64,000 bases of DNA from Brugia malayi. Lineage: Eukaryota; Nematoda; Chromadorea; Rhabditida; Onchocercidae. The stretch covers positions 8,237,721-8,301,720 of the forward strand of contig NW_025062479.1 in NCBI RefSeq assembly GCF_000002995.4. The letters are read 5' to 3'. Made by a program: the position numbers and the translations under genes. Shown here in pieces: positions 37,601 to 49,600 of the stretch. Position 1 is the stretch's first letter. Each line of letters starts with the position of its first letter. Below the pieces are notes generated by a model. The model was not told the DNA's origin. It did not search any database and was given only the letters and a program-made list of their open reading frames with translations.

Positions 37601-38073
37601 TATTTTCTTCGGTTTATAAATGTTTTATATATATATATATATATATTTATATTTATTTATTTATTTTCAGGCTGAAGATATATGCTGCAGTTTTCAACGC
37701 TTTAATTTGGTGGATTTCTGTACGTATATTTGCAAGGTTAATTTACCCCACTATTTCTTCTATTTCATGAAGAGAGAGAAGAAAAAATGGTACTCATTAG
37801 CAGGAGAGGAATTGTCTGTCCAGTCATTGATATATCTAGTTATTATGTGTTTAACTGAAATGTCATTTGAGTGACATACATTCTGTTGCAGTTACCTGCT
37901 GGTATCGTAATTTTTCTCACCAAAATTATATTTTCAGACAGCGTTCTAGAAGATACCGTTGGTTTAGTGGAAGTATTGGGTTTTTGTTGACATACATTTG
38001 GTCAAATTACAATTTTCGCCCACCAGTTCGTTTGAAAAGCCTTGAAGAATACAAGCAAAGAGCAACTTTTTAA
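34613..38073 (+). CDS. Fatty acyl-CoA reductase (alcohol-forming)
   Basis: Eleven exons: 34613-34804, 34955-35093, 35150-35265, 35340-35537, 36160-36291, 36569-36687, 36775-37014, 37082-37211, 37452-37579, 37671-37736, 37938-38073; 531 residues. The N-terminal part is an extended SDR/Rossmann domain: [19 protein letters not shown] (NADPH-binding TGxxGFLG at 19-26), [30 protein letters not shown] and the catalytic YTLTK (YxxxK, about 207-211), then IVRPSIIGA and [12 protein letters not shown]. The C-terminal sterile domain (FAR_C) spans about 380-480 with [18 protein letters not shown]. The enzyme reduces acyl-CoA to fatty alcohol with two NADPH, feeding ether lipids and wax esters, normally at peroxisomes or the ER. 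A hydrophobic stretch near the end ([14 protein letters not shown]) may anchor it. Intron 4 carries a short tandem repeat, intron 9 a (TA)n run. Confidence 0.94.
35595..35668. repeat. Four copies of a 12-base unit
   Basis: ATATACGAAGGT occurs exactly at 35595-35606, 35612-35623, 35639-35650 and 35657-35668, inside intron 4 of the reductase gene. Copies 2 and 4 are each followed by ATATCAAG, so the block looks like a local double duplication. Confidence 0.85.
37626..37646. repeat. (TA)n microsatellite
   Basis: About ten TA units in intron 9 of the reductase gene, merging into an ATTTATTT stretch that leads to the TTTTCAG acceptor. Confidence 0.8.
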
Positions 38074-41000
38074 GTGAAACATTATATTTAGCTGTTGAGC
38101 CACTGTGGCAGGGATAGTTTTTGAATTGAACACACAATAAATCAGCTTGTGTTTCACTTGTTGATTTGTTGCAAGGTTGTTCATTTGTTTGAATTATTGA
38201 ATACTCCTGGCTATGAACATGCTCCCTGGCTCTCTTATGTTGCTCCCTGGCTCTCTTATGTTTGTAAGCTAGACGACATTTATGTTCTACGACTGTTATC
38301 AATGTATTGTAGAAAGGATCGCCCAATTTCAAAAGTCTTTTATTAATGAAATTTAATACTTGTTCTCGTTATAAACAGTGTACTAAGTTCATTGAAAGCT
38401 TTTTCATATATTTGTGATATCCACAGACGAGTGCACTGTATATAAGGTAAAGTGTTACATGCAAAAACTGAAGTGCTGATGTAATTAAAGCGTGTGATTT
38501 ACTGCGAATCTTTAAATCTAGTTGTAAAATGGTAATTTCTGATTTAAGTAGTGATGTTCTAGAACTGACATTCCCACTCACATCATCTTTCCTGTTCTCA
38601 TATTCTCTTAATTCTTCATATACGTTTGCTCTAGATTTCATTATTTCGGTCCTGCTTATTCTGGTTGTATGGGAACGCGCACACAAAGTTCACTGCCTCT
38701 GAATGTTATTGGTTGTTTTTATAATCCAGAAGACTGTCCAAGTGTCTAGAATTTCTTCAGTGACATTTTAGAAAGCTAACCGAATATACACAGTGAAAGT
38801 ATATAAGACCAGTCCAAAAGGCACTGCAAAATATCGATGAGATTAATCGCTGTTTTGATTGGCTCTGCTTCAGATACATTTATAAAAGCATTTTTTTTTT
38901 TTTTTTTTTCTTTTGGAATGTAGTTGCTTCTTAATGCTAAAGTCGAGGTCATCGTACTGAGAAATCATCGTTTCATCTTAAAATTATGTCCATTATAAAA
39001 CTATGAGTCGTTGAACTGCGTTTTGCATTGAGGCTTTGTATGTTGAAGTGTTCTCTTCCATACCCCTTTTACAGTGATATAAAATGAGCATGAAGTTGTG
39101 AAGAGATTTGTGTCAAACAGTGACTCGAGTTCCGCTACAGAATGGGTGTAGATCATGTGCATATAGTTCTGCATGTTAGTTGGGAGTCTGTATGTTAGGA
39201 GAGTGAAGATGTATTTAGTTCATTATTCATCGCAAGTTTCACCTATTGATTGTACAGTGATGAGGATGAAAGTAAGGCTAACGGAAAGTATCACTTCTGG
39301 TCCGAGATAGTGCGTTACGGTTGTTAAAATTTCGTCTTTTGTTTGAGTAACGTCATAATTACTACAACCGCGAAGACTTGCTGTCGATTAAGCACTGGTG
39401 TTGGTACAGCTGTTGGTGTAGACGGAAGAAAAATACTGCACCAGCATAACCAAAACTCCACTAAGTACAGGCTGCTTTGATTGGTATGTCCTCTCAAGCC
39501 TTTGCCCGGCTATAGATCAAACGAAGAAGGTTACGGTAATTTCGAGGGAAGGACTCGTGTCTTACGGTACCGATTTAATGGCGTGAAATCGTTTCTTTGA
39601 CGGTAGTTGTTCTACGGCTAGTGAAATTGCACTGTTGCTATACTTTTTGGTTACGTGGTACAGTGGGATTGAGTTGAAAGGAAGCAGTCAAACCAAGATC
39701 AAGGAGTAGTTAGTTGCTGTGGATGACTAGCTTTTAAAGGTATGCATTTCGAGAACGATATGAACTCCTCATGCGTTACATGGTTAAAACATGTGCGAGA
39801 AATATGTGTCCGAGTGATGATTCCTTTCAAGAATTTAGAAGCAACGATTTGGTTGTAAGAACTAGAGCTTGCAACCTTCAGAATAAATGTTTAAGAAGCA
39901 TGACGATCAAGTGGTGTTCTTACGGAACATTAAAAAAAATAAAGCGATAGATAAAGAGGGAAGATAGGCATCACGAACAATTCGCTACAAGCAAAAAAAA
40001 ATGAATTATTCCTCGACTCCATGTCAAGCTGTAACATTCTCTCTATTTTATTTTTCTTTTTTTCTGTTTCGTGTCCTTGTAATTTATGGTTATCAGAGTA
40101 CTAAAGGACTTAGGGGATGTTTTCAGTATGAGGACACTCACGTCGTTGATCGAAGTGATTTTGTTGTTTTGTGTTTAGGGAGAAAGAGAACACGTTGTAT
40201 ATTCTTATCATGTCTCCTTATTAGCATAAGTATTTGCGTTGATTTTAAGAATCACTGTATGTCGCGAATATTTTATCATTAATCATTGCCATTTCATTTT
40301 ATTTTTCTAACTTAATATGTGAAGAAGTTATTAGGACAAAAGTAACAAAAGTAAATCAGCCAGTGGACAGAGTGATACGACAACTCATCTCTTGAACTTC
40401 CTTCGGGTGATTTAGACAAAGCTATATTTGGTATGGAATCGGGTAAAATGAAGAACTGGAATGTTAAGAGATGAATATGTTAATGCAGTTGCCTTATTCA
40501 TTCCTTTTGTCAGCTGTTTGCAGGGAACGTTACTCTCACGTGCATTTCTTGCCTACCTTTTCTGTTTTAACAGGCAAGACAGGTTTTTTTGGCTTGGTTG
40601 AGAAGACTAAAGCTCTGTTAACATGTTGTAAACAAGATTGTTAGCTATAAAATAAGATCTTTCAGATGATGTCTTTAAAACCAAAATCAGATTTTATAAA
40701 TCGTCGTCAAGAATGAGCTGTGCAGGACAAATCATATACATTATAATCAACAGCTGGGTTGTATACCTGCATGCACAACTTTCTATCGTTATAAAATCGT
40801 TGTAAAAAAAATGAATAGTTATTGTTACTTCCTACCTGATATTACTGATAACAAAAAATTGCTCGAAATTTCAATTTTTATTCTCGTTGTGATTAATTAA
40901 TTTATCATCGTTAATTATAATTTATTTTCATTACCCAAGTAATTTACCACATTTTACTCACTTCTTAATGAAAAAATTCCCGGAATTATAATTACTCACT

Positions 41001-41146
41001 TGTTTGATGAAATAATTTAATCATTTTTATCCTCTGCCTGTCCTATTTTTACTTTCGAATGAGTAGCTGAATTACTAAAAATAGTTGGGCGATCAGTAAT
41101 CACTAGGTCTTGGAATCGAGCACTTCACTTAGTGTAAATTGTGCAG
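38074..41146. other. 3-kb region without a recognised gene
   Basis: The 3' flank of the reductase gene and upstream flank of the dipeptidase pseudogene. It includes a 21-base tandem duplication (38221-38262) and a T run near 38889-38909. A 105-codon minus-strand frame at 38369-38686 and a 93-codon plus-strand frame at 40001-40282 have no recognisable domain. Confidence 0.5.
38221..38262. repeat. 21-base exact tandem duplication
   Basis: The 21-base unit starting GCTCCCTGGCTCTCTTATGT occurs twice head-to-tail, at 38221-38241 and 38242-38262, about 150 bases after the reductase stop codon. Confidence 0.9.
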
Positions 41147-44100
41147 GGAAGTTGATGCGAGTCAAAAGAAGGTTATTGAAGGTTGCAGGAAGCCGTTGCT
41201 ATGCCAAGTTTTTCCGGACAACCACAACAACGTGCAGCTGTCATACGTATGGTCCAGTGGACGAAGATGATACAACGATTATATTATCTGCAATATTCGG
41301 ATCGTTATTTATTAGCGAAGTTAAACCATAGAATATATTATAGTTGTGTAGTTTATCTGTAGCTTTTTCTATTTGCTGAATAGGCACACAATTAATGTCG
41401 CTGCTTATATTTGTAGTGAAAGAGATGTTCTTTCTTAGATTTTATTTTTATATGGACTCCAGTACAGTTCTGATCTATGCCCGTCACTAATCGCTAGTGA
41501 ATATATTCATCTATTTTTGTTTAGCAAATTTGTAGTGAGATGATCAGTTTTTAGCAAATGGAAGGATTAGGTGCTAATGTGGAGCTATGCGACATTGGAA
41601 AGCAGACATTATCTGATGGTTCCATAATCAAGTTCCCTCCAGTTTTGTTCGGTACCCCTGGCAATGATAAGGCCAAAAAAACACTTCTCATTGATGGTCA
41701 TTTGAATATACAACCTGCTGAAAAGTTGGAAATACAGAATCTTTCAGTCTTGTTGAATAGGTGCATAATATACTGTTTATAATTGCAACTTCACGGTCAG
41801 CGCAGTTCCTTACCATTTCACATTTAGAGATAAATTTAGTGGTTACTTCACATGAATGAAATAGTCGTCACAGTAATGAGTCTTTCGAGAAAAGCATAAT
41901 ATATCTTGGAAATTTCGAAGACTGTTGTGAGACCATTGTGATAAATTATCTGTCGTGACATGATCCCATAATTCTTAGGTTGTGTAAAGAAAAACTATAT
42001 ATGAAATTGCTTTCAGGGTGGGGAATTATGTGAATGTGGCTCAACCGACGACAAAGGACCAGTAGTTGCATGGATAAATGCACTGGAAACGTTGTATAAA
42101 TCTGAAATCCCAATACGAGTAAATATAAAGGTATAATTTGAGCAGTTTATTATAATTGAATAGTAGGTAGTCATGGAATTCAGACTACGGATATACGAAT
42201 ATTAATCATTGAATTGTCATTGTTACGATTTCTTTTTCATATTAAATGTGTTATAAACGTGATGCGGATAATAACAGGAGTTAATTCATATTTATAGGAA
42301 GTTATTGGGTGATATAAATTGCAATATAGAACACTACTGCTCAACACATGTGAACACTAGTGTTGTAGTTGCTTTAAAGAGGTGAATTCAGAATGGTCTC
42401 AGAAGTTTTTATTGATTTTATCCGAGATCAGTATGCCTCTAAAAGCGTGAATTAAGGAAGGAAGACGTACCACGTTCGAGCATATATTACCATCGAAAAA
42501 GCAGTATTGAGTGTTGTAGACTCCATTTATGCATTCTACTGATTTGAAGTTCTGTTTCGAAGCAATGGAAGAAAGTGGCTCATTAGGACTGGAAGAAATA
42601 TTAGAGAACAAGGACACTTTCCTGAATAATTTCAACTTCACTTGTATATCTGATAGCTATTGGCTTGGCAAAACCAAGCCTTGCATTTCGTACGACTTGA
42701 GGTGTCCAGATTGATTTTTGACATGACACATTGTAGTATTAAAATCATTGCAACTTTTATATTTCTTTATGGCCCTTATTTCACCCCACTTATTTATGCA
42801 TCTACGTGAACACTTAGCTATGCTTAACTGTTTTTCATAGACCTAATAGAAGAGTGACGATATCCTTTATTAATCTCTGTTACCTCTTGATTTCGTTATT
42901 TATGCGCTGTGCTTAGGAGTTCTTACTACTATTTCATCGAGATAATTGATTACAGGCCGGACTTACATAGCGGCATATTCGGAGGCTCAGTGTAAGTTCA
43001 TTTTTGACTATTAATCTAAATGCATTATGGACATATATGATCCAAGGGATTTTCTGTATTGACATCATAGAAATATTTTTATCCTTATCAAATGAAAAAA
43101 AAAATCTGTGATTTATACCATTACTTGTTGAAAATATTCCATTAAATTATCGTAATATGTAGTTTATCCCGTCACTGCCATATATTTTAGGTTTTCTTTG
43201 AACTTATTGTTGACCGGTTGGCACAAACGAATAGTCGGAATAAACTTTATTTTAACGACATTATAAGAATTACGAGATAATATCAAACATAATACCACAA
43301 GTAGTTAAGTGCAGGGAAATTTGGCTCAGATTAGCTGAATGTTGTTGTTGAGTAGAGATGAATGAGATGTACAGGGAGTGCTGGAACGAACCGAATTAAA
43401 GCTTGCTATCGCTAAAGATTCCAAACAAAGGATTTAACTTACATAGTGTGGGCATTAGTTTGCAACAGTAGACTTTTACAAATGAGTAGACTGAAAATCA
43501 GATATAATGATTTATTTAGAACATTCCGGCAATGCACGAGGCTTCCCTTACAACATTGCAGCAATTCACATAAGATTGCTAAGCATAAGTTGGAAGATCT
43601 TTGCAACATATCGATATTGTACATAAGCTTATTTACAGTTTAAAGGATACCTAATTAACTAATTCTTAAAGGATAAGAATTAGGTAATTATTTATTACAT
43701 CTTATAGATTTGTCACAAATTTATTTCGATGTGCTGTAAAATTTCGGTTTTTCCGATATCATTTAAATAGTTAACGAAGATCATGTAATCATGTAACGCA
43801 GACCATGTAAAAGGTACTATTTGTTCTAGATACGAGCCAATGGCAGATTTAGTTTGGGTGATTAGTCAGTTAACGGATGTGGAGGGAAACATCTTGATTC
43901 AAGATATTATGAATTTGGTGACTCCAGTAACGAATGAAGAAAGGAAATTGTACGAAACCCTTGATTTCGGTGTGATACGTATTATTTATTGCCACTGTGG
44001 TATGAGACTAAATCATTTCCTCATTGTTCAGGAGGAATATCGTGCCGATATTGGTGCCATCAAATTATTAAGCGATTCAAAAGAAAAAATACTGATGAAA

Positions 44101-44937
44101 CGATGGAGATATCTTACTCTTTCACTACATGGTGCATTTCTTGACTGCCAACTTTTATCTTTATAACTGATCTATATTATTAGTTACAGCTATATCTATA
44201 ATCATATAAGTTTCATGAGCAATGATCAGTAACATGCTTGTGTTGCTTTTTTTGTACTATGATTTAATGGTGGTACAACGAGTTACGCGTTTTATATATT
44301 TTTAAATTGTGTTCTATTTATTAAAGGAATCGTAGGAGCATCTAGTGGCGAAGATGCGAAATGGTCATTCCTGCCAAAGTAACTGGAAAGTTCAGCATTC
44401 GACTTGTGCCAAAGATGAAGCCAGCGAAAGTGAACAGAGTTGTTTGACAGCATTTGAACGCATTACGGAAGATTAGAATTTCTCTCCCAATCACTTCGAG
44501 TAAATGGTTTAGTCGTTACCTGCAAGCTTTGCTGCTTTGTAGTTATTATGAATAAAGGAGATCATTTCAGAATAAAGAATAAAGCCACTTCATTCTGGTG
44601 TTTATTGGTTATCTGACTTCAAGGATTCTCCTATCAGTATGCAGCAAGAGCTATCTAGAAAGGTAAATCCTTTTCCTTTTTTCACTCACCAAATTTTCAC
44701 TGCTGTCTTACAACTGCATTTTTAGTGTGTGGTATAGCACCGGATTACATCCGAGAAGGTGATAGCATACCAGTTACCAAAATATTTCAATAGATGACCA
44801 GAAGCAGCGTACTTCTATTACCCATCAGATCATCAGATGACATGGCCTACTCGCAGAACGAAAAAATAAATTTGGTGAATTATATGGATGGCATCAAATT
44901 GTTAGGGGCTTACATCCTTGAGCTATGCTCTTTATGA
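41147..44937 (+). pseudogene. Decayed CNDP2-like M20 dipeptidase gene
   Basis: Ten exon remnants of a cytosolic non-specific dipeptidase follow in order: 41147-41266, 41555-41760, 42017-42129, 42550-42701, 42917-42991, 43830-43971, 44032-44131, 44327 onward, about 44580-44661, and 44726-44937. Recognisable pieces include RAAVIRMVQWTK, GSTDDKGPVVAWINALE, AMEESGSLGLEE, ISDSYWLGKTKPCISYDLR, YYFIEIIDYRPDLHSGIFGG, SIPVTKIFQ and SQNEKINLVNYMDG. Lesions: a frameshift near 41181; the first donor reads AT at 41267; a frameshift and lost segment near 41725; the metal-site GHLD motif is GHLN (codon 41705-41707); a one-base loss near 44361; TGA at 44445-44447; further shifts near 44635; TAG at 44791-44793; and the late metal-ligand His (AHSQNEK) is Tyr. 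Several junctions (exons 3-7) remain in phase, so decay looks fairly recent. The M20 family cleaves Cys-Gly and other dipeptides; this copy cannot. Confidence 0.85.
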
Positions 44938-46657
44938 AGTAGTAATTTCTTTCTCAGGAAGAGGTCAATTTCACCATTGACCAGTTTTTCATATATGGAA
45001 GCTGGTGGGACACTTCTTCCTATTTATGACAACTTGCACTATTGCAATGAAAAATTTGATTATAATGTGTATTATTGTTTTTTTTTTTTTGATTATAATA
45101 CATAAGTATTACTTGGCAGTTCATGTGTCGTAGTATGTTACTTCATCATGATGGAATAAATAATGGATACTTCCAACAGTTATCAAGTAGTCATTAGACA
45201 AAAATTCTGAGCGAATGGCTTAATTCGTAAACGGAAAAAGAATGCTAGTACTTCGGGATACACTGTTTTGCTTCGTAATGCTACAATGAGCCACACTTAT
45301 TTTTGTTAGCTCTTCAGCACAGTTAAAAACCGAATAACCTTGAAATGCTCGGTCATTAGAATTGTTTGCATTGCTCACATTTGGGATTGCTCGTATGACA
45401 TAGTGAAGAAACATTGTTCGGCCATAGAAATTGTAAATATAGAAATATGAGTCATTTTTGGAAAAAGCATCACTAAAACGTTTTTATGAAACAAACTGAA
45501 GTAGAATCTCAGCGTCTTGTTTCCACATTTATTATTTAGTAAGACTTATCTCTGAAGATTTTCAAATATTTCGTCACTTCACTCCGTACAACTTACAGGA
45601 TTATGCTTCAACGTTTAGTGGTCAAATTTCTCTTTAGTGAGTTGTCTTAGGTTGGTTATCTTTGTAAAGAACTTAGGTAAATTCTCACAATTTTATTGTG
45701 GATGGGTTTTCTGTCATCATCAGTTAATGAAATTGACTTGCCTTCATAGGTGCAGTTGACAGATCTTCGACCAAAACTTTTTAAGCACCTTTCTGTTGTG
45801 CTTTAGACTCAGCATGTAAAAACGGTAGGCCTGTATCTGTTTTACAAGGATGAAATGTACGACGTTATCCTAAAGCTAAGGCTAAGATCGTAAGGCTGGA
45901 ATAATCGTAAAAATGTGTATATGTACAAACCTTTCAAGCAATTTTCACTTTTGAAATTCGGTACGATAGTTCAAGTCTTGCAGATGTCCAGTTCCAAGGA
46001 ATTTTTTTCTTCTTTGCTTTTACAACAAAGACCCATTTACAACTCCACTACTGACCATGGCTGATAGGAACTAGAAAAACGTAATTCACAGAGCTCCGTT
46101 CCAGTGAATTCCAACTGTCTTCTTATGGAATGTTCCACCACACACCAGTGTACAAGAAGGGATAACAGACCCTGATTGGCAATAGGATGGATGTTTTCGC
46201 AACGGACTGTTGTAGTGAGTCGTAAGTTTATCGTTTGTTTGCACTTTTGTTGAAGCAATAGGAAGTGTCATTAGTTCGAAAGGTTTTGGAGATTTTCACC
46301 TGTGGGTAGGTGACGGGAGTTATATCGCATCTTATGCAGCTATTATGAATTTTGAGATTGCGGGAAACTGGAATATAGGTCCCAAGACGTTATGAAGTAT
46401 AACAGTTTTACATTTTCAAAGAGTAATGCAATGAATCTTAATAAGAAACGTGAACTGATAACTCTTCTTCCTCTGTTTTGCACTGAAGAAATGAAAATGA
46501 AGAGGTTAGCAGAAATGAGACATCTGCAAGAAATTAAGAACAGTATCGTTTGTTGATATCGTTTTGTCTAAAAAAGCAATGAGATTAAAACGGTAGTTTA
46601 ATAGGGTTGTAATGGCTCGCTATTTGGATTCTAAATATATGAATTTTCAGTTTTGTC
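44938..46657. other. Intergenic region upstream of the helicase gene
   Basis: AT-rich spacer, no coding signal. A GAATTTTCAG acceptor-like site at 46641-46650 sits 7 bases before the helicase ATG and is a good candidate for spliced-leader addition. Confidence 0.5.
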
Positions 46658-49600
46658 ATGAATATGGGGGAGGTAGTACGAACTATAGATGTCGAGACGG
46701 ATGTCCCTGATTTCAGTTCGCTAATGCTTAATCGAACTTCGTTGAACGCATTAGCTAAAGCTGGTTTCATCAAGCCATCTCCAGTACAAGCTCAAGCTAT
46801 CCCATTTGGCATGCTTGGACTTGGTAGTTCATTTCGTGTGCAAAATTTTCTGTAGTAATAATAATTCTGTCAAGTTCCTAGACATTTCCACTTTTTCGCT
46901 TCAAAATTTGGCTGGAGATAATTAAAGCTCACTGCAGATTTGCTCGTACAAGCAAAATCCGGAACTGGAAAAACAATGGTTTTTTCTTTGTTGGCTGTAG
47001 AAAACCTGAATGCTCAGTTTGGGCGTCCACAAGTGTTGATCGTAGCTCCAACTCGTGAAATTGCTTCACAAATAGTCTCTTATATCAGAATGCTTGCTCC
47101 TTCTGTGATCCATGTGGGGTAATCTTTCTCACATAATTGCTTTTTTGACTAGTAAGTTACGCATCACGTAATTCTTGGGTTGTTATTAGGATGTTTGTTG
47201 GTGGAAATGAGAAGGGCGTTGCGGAAGATATTCAAAAACTCAGGAAAAGTATTCACATTGTTGTTGGAACAACAGGCCGTCTTTGCCATCTTGTTCGAAT
47301 CAACGCATTGCGGTTATCCCATGTACGGTTGTTTGTTCTGGACGAGGCTGATAAGCTTATGGAAGACAGTTTTCAGAAAGAAATCAAGTTAGTTTGCTGA
47401 AACCAGTTGAAATTATCATGAAGTAAATAAAAATTGGAAAGATTTGTAATTTTTAGCTGTTGGACGATTTTGATTTTGTTGCATCAAATCACAAAGCGAG
47501 AGAACTGCAGCATTTCATTGTGTCTTTCTTGCCTGTTAAATATAATTTCATTTAGTTATCTGTTCTCTACACTGCCACCGGAAAAGCAAATAGCTGTGTT
47601 CTCAGCTACTTATCCATATAGGCTGGATACAACTCTTATGCACTACATGAGAGGTTTATTCATTACTTATTTTTATATAGTGAACAAAACTGGTCATTTA
47701 TCACCAATCCATAATGTGCATTATGGTGACATACCCATTTATTAGGCGTGACCATAAATCTACCTCGATGCTGCAGTCAATACATTCCCCAGTTTGTTCA
47801 CTGAATAGGCAGTGTTCCAGCAACGTCACTTTGATGAGCCTGTATTTCTGGGTTTCCTAAAAAATTTAGAATTATGTAATATTGTTTTTGGACTTTGAAT
47901 ATGATTCCAGTCATAACTTATTGTCATCCTACGGCATCAAAATCGAACTTTGGGAAGGATTTTGCAAAAAAAAATTTGAGCTGTGAAAATTTGATTTCTT
48001 GGTCTTCAATATGTTTCAGATTTCTTTATCGTTATTTCTTTTTTTAAGTCTTTTGTATCAGGATAATTATCCTACAGATGTACACCTGGTGCGTGTGGAT
48101 AAAGATGCACAGTTACTTGGTGTCAAACAGTACGTGATTGTTGCTCGCAATGGAACCAGGAAAATGAACGTTTTGCTGCGCTTATTGGTTCACCTTCGTT
48201 ATGGTCAATGTATCGTCTTTGTCAATGATCATAAAAATTGAGTTCTACAATGTATTTGTGATGTGCTTTCAAAAGAATTGAAAATAATGTAGTTAATATG
48301 TTTGTTGGTGGCATTTAAAAAGGAAAAAATTGCTGCATTGAAGCTTTATTTCAGATGTGAGGAGCTTTGTGCAGATTTACAACGAGCAAAATTTGATGCG
48401 GTTAGCATTTCTGGTAGTATGCCACAAACTGATCGTACAAAAGCGATACGGAGACTCAAAAACTGCTTAGTTAAATTACTCATTTCAACCGATCTTGTAA
48501 GTTTCTCAAATCATCGATCTTAAATGTTTCTTTTTCTGCGCAACCTCCTTTGCTATTTGGTCACAGTGCTTCACTTTTCATTTTTTTTTTTTTGACTTAA
48601 TCACATAGTAACTTTTGCAGCTGGAGTTTTTCTGCAATTTATTGTTTTAGACAGCACGAGGAATTGATGCTCCAGGCGTCAATATTGTGGTCAACTATGG
48701 AAGTCCACTTATATTAGCCACTTATTTGCATCGAATTGGGCGTGCTGGACGTTTTGGTATTATCAAGTTTAAAGTTGCAAAAAATTATGTTGCAAATTTC
48801 ATTGTAGTTTTGTTTTTGTCATAAATAAATATGTTAAATATATATTCTTTAGGTACACAAGGTGCTGCTTTTACAATTATCAATAGTGATAAAGAGCTGA
48901 AGTTGTTCAGTGATTTCGTTGTCGAGGGAAAACTTCGAACTAAGCTATTACGAGCAAGAGAGGAGTGGCCTAGCAATCTCATCTATGACGATGGATTTTT
49001 TAACAGTTCTGAAGACTTCCGTGTAAGTGTTGAATAAATTGGTATAGTTTCGTAATGCAAATGCGTTCTGTTTTTTCGGGATTGAGTTTACGTTCATTTG
49101 GAATTGAATTTACGTTCTCGTTATGTCTACTGATATAAGTGATGTCAAATACTGATTGTAACACTTCTCTTGTAGCCCTACACAACAAGGAATTGGCATA
49201 GTCAGCAAAGTTATGATGTTGAAAGGGGTGAGGGAAACGTATCCGAATTCATCGGGATTGGTTCAGACTTGCGAGAATGTGAAAAAGAATCTAATTTCTA
49301 TGGAGACACGACCTCATTGCATCATAAGTCGGAGAAGCGCATCTATTCCAGTCAAGATTTTTACAACATATGTAGGAGTATGACGAATAATGAAATCCCT
49401 GATGTACTTTTAAAGAATTTGATTGCATTGAAGGTCATTTATTTATTCATTTCTTTGTAGATTTGAACTTGCCAGCAAGTGAACTGATTCAAATTAATTG
49501 CGAGATTGTAGCATAGAGTGGTTCTGCTTTGGCAGTAATAACTTTAGCATTCTCAAATGGATAAGGCTGTATTGGATTTGGTTAATAAAGAAAGAAACTG

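Noticed and set aside
38369..38686. Minus-strand 105-codon frame, polar first half and hydrophobic second half
   Set aside because: No recognisable domain, no supporting splice or leader site, and it lies in the expected 3' flank of the reductase gene.
46037..46271. Overlapping minus-strand frames upstream of the helicase gene
   Set aside because: Two frames overlap with equal quality and neither resembles a protein family.
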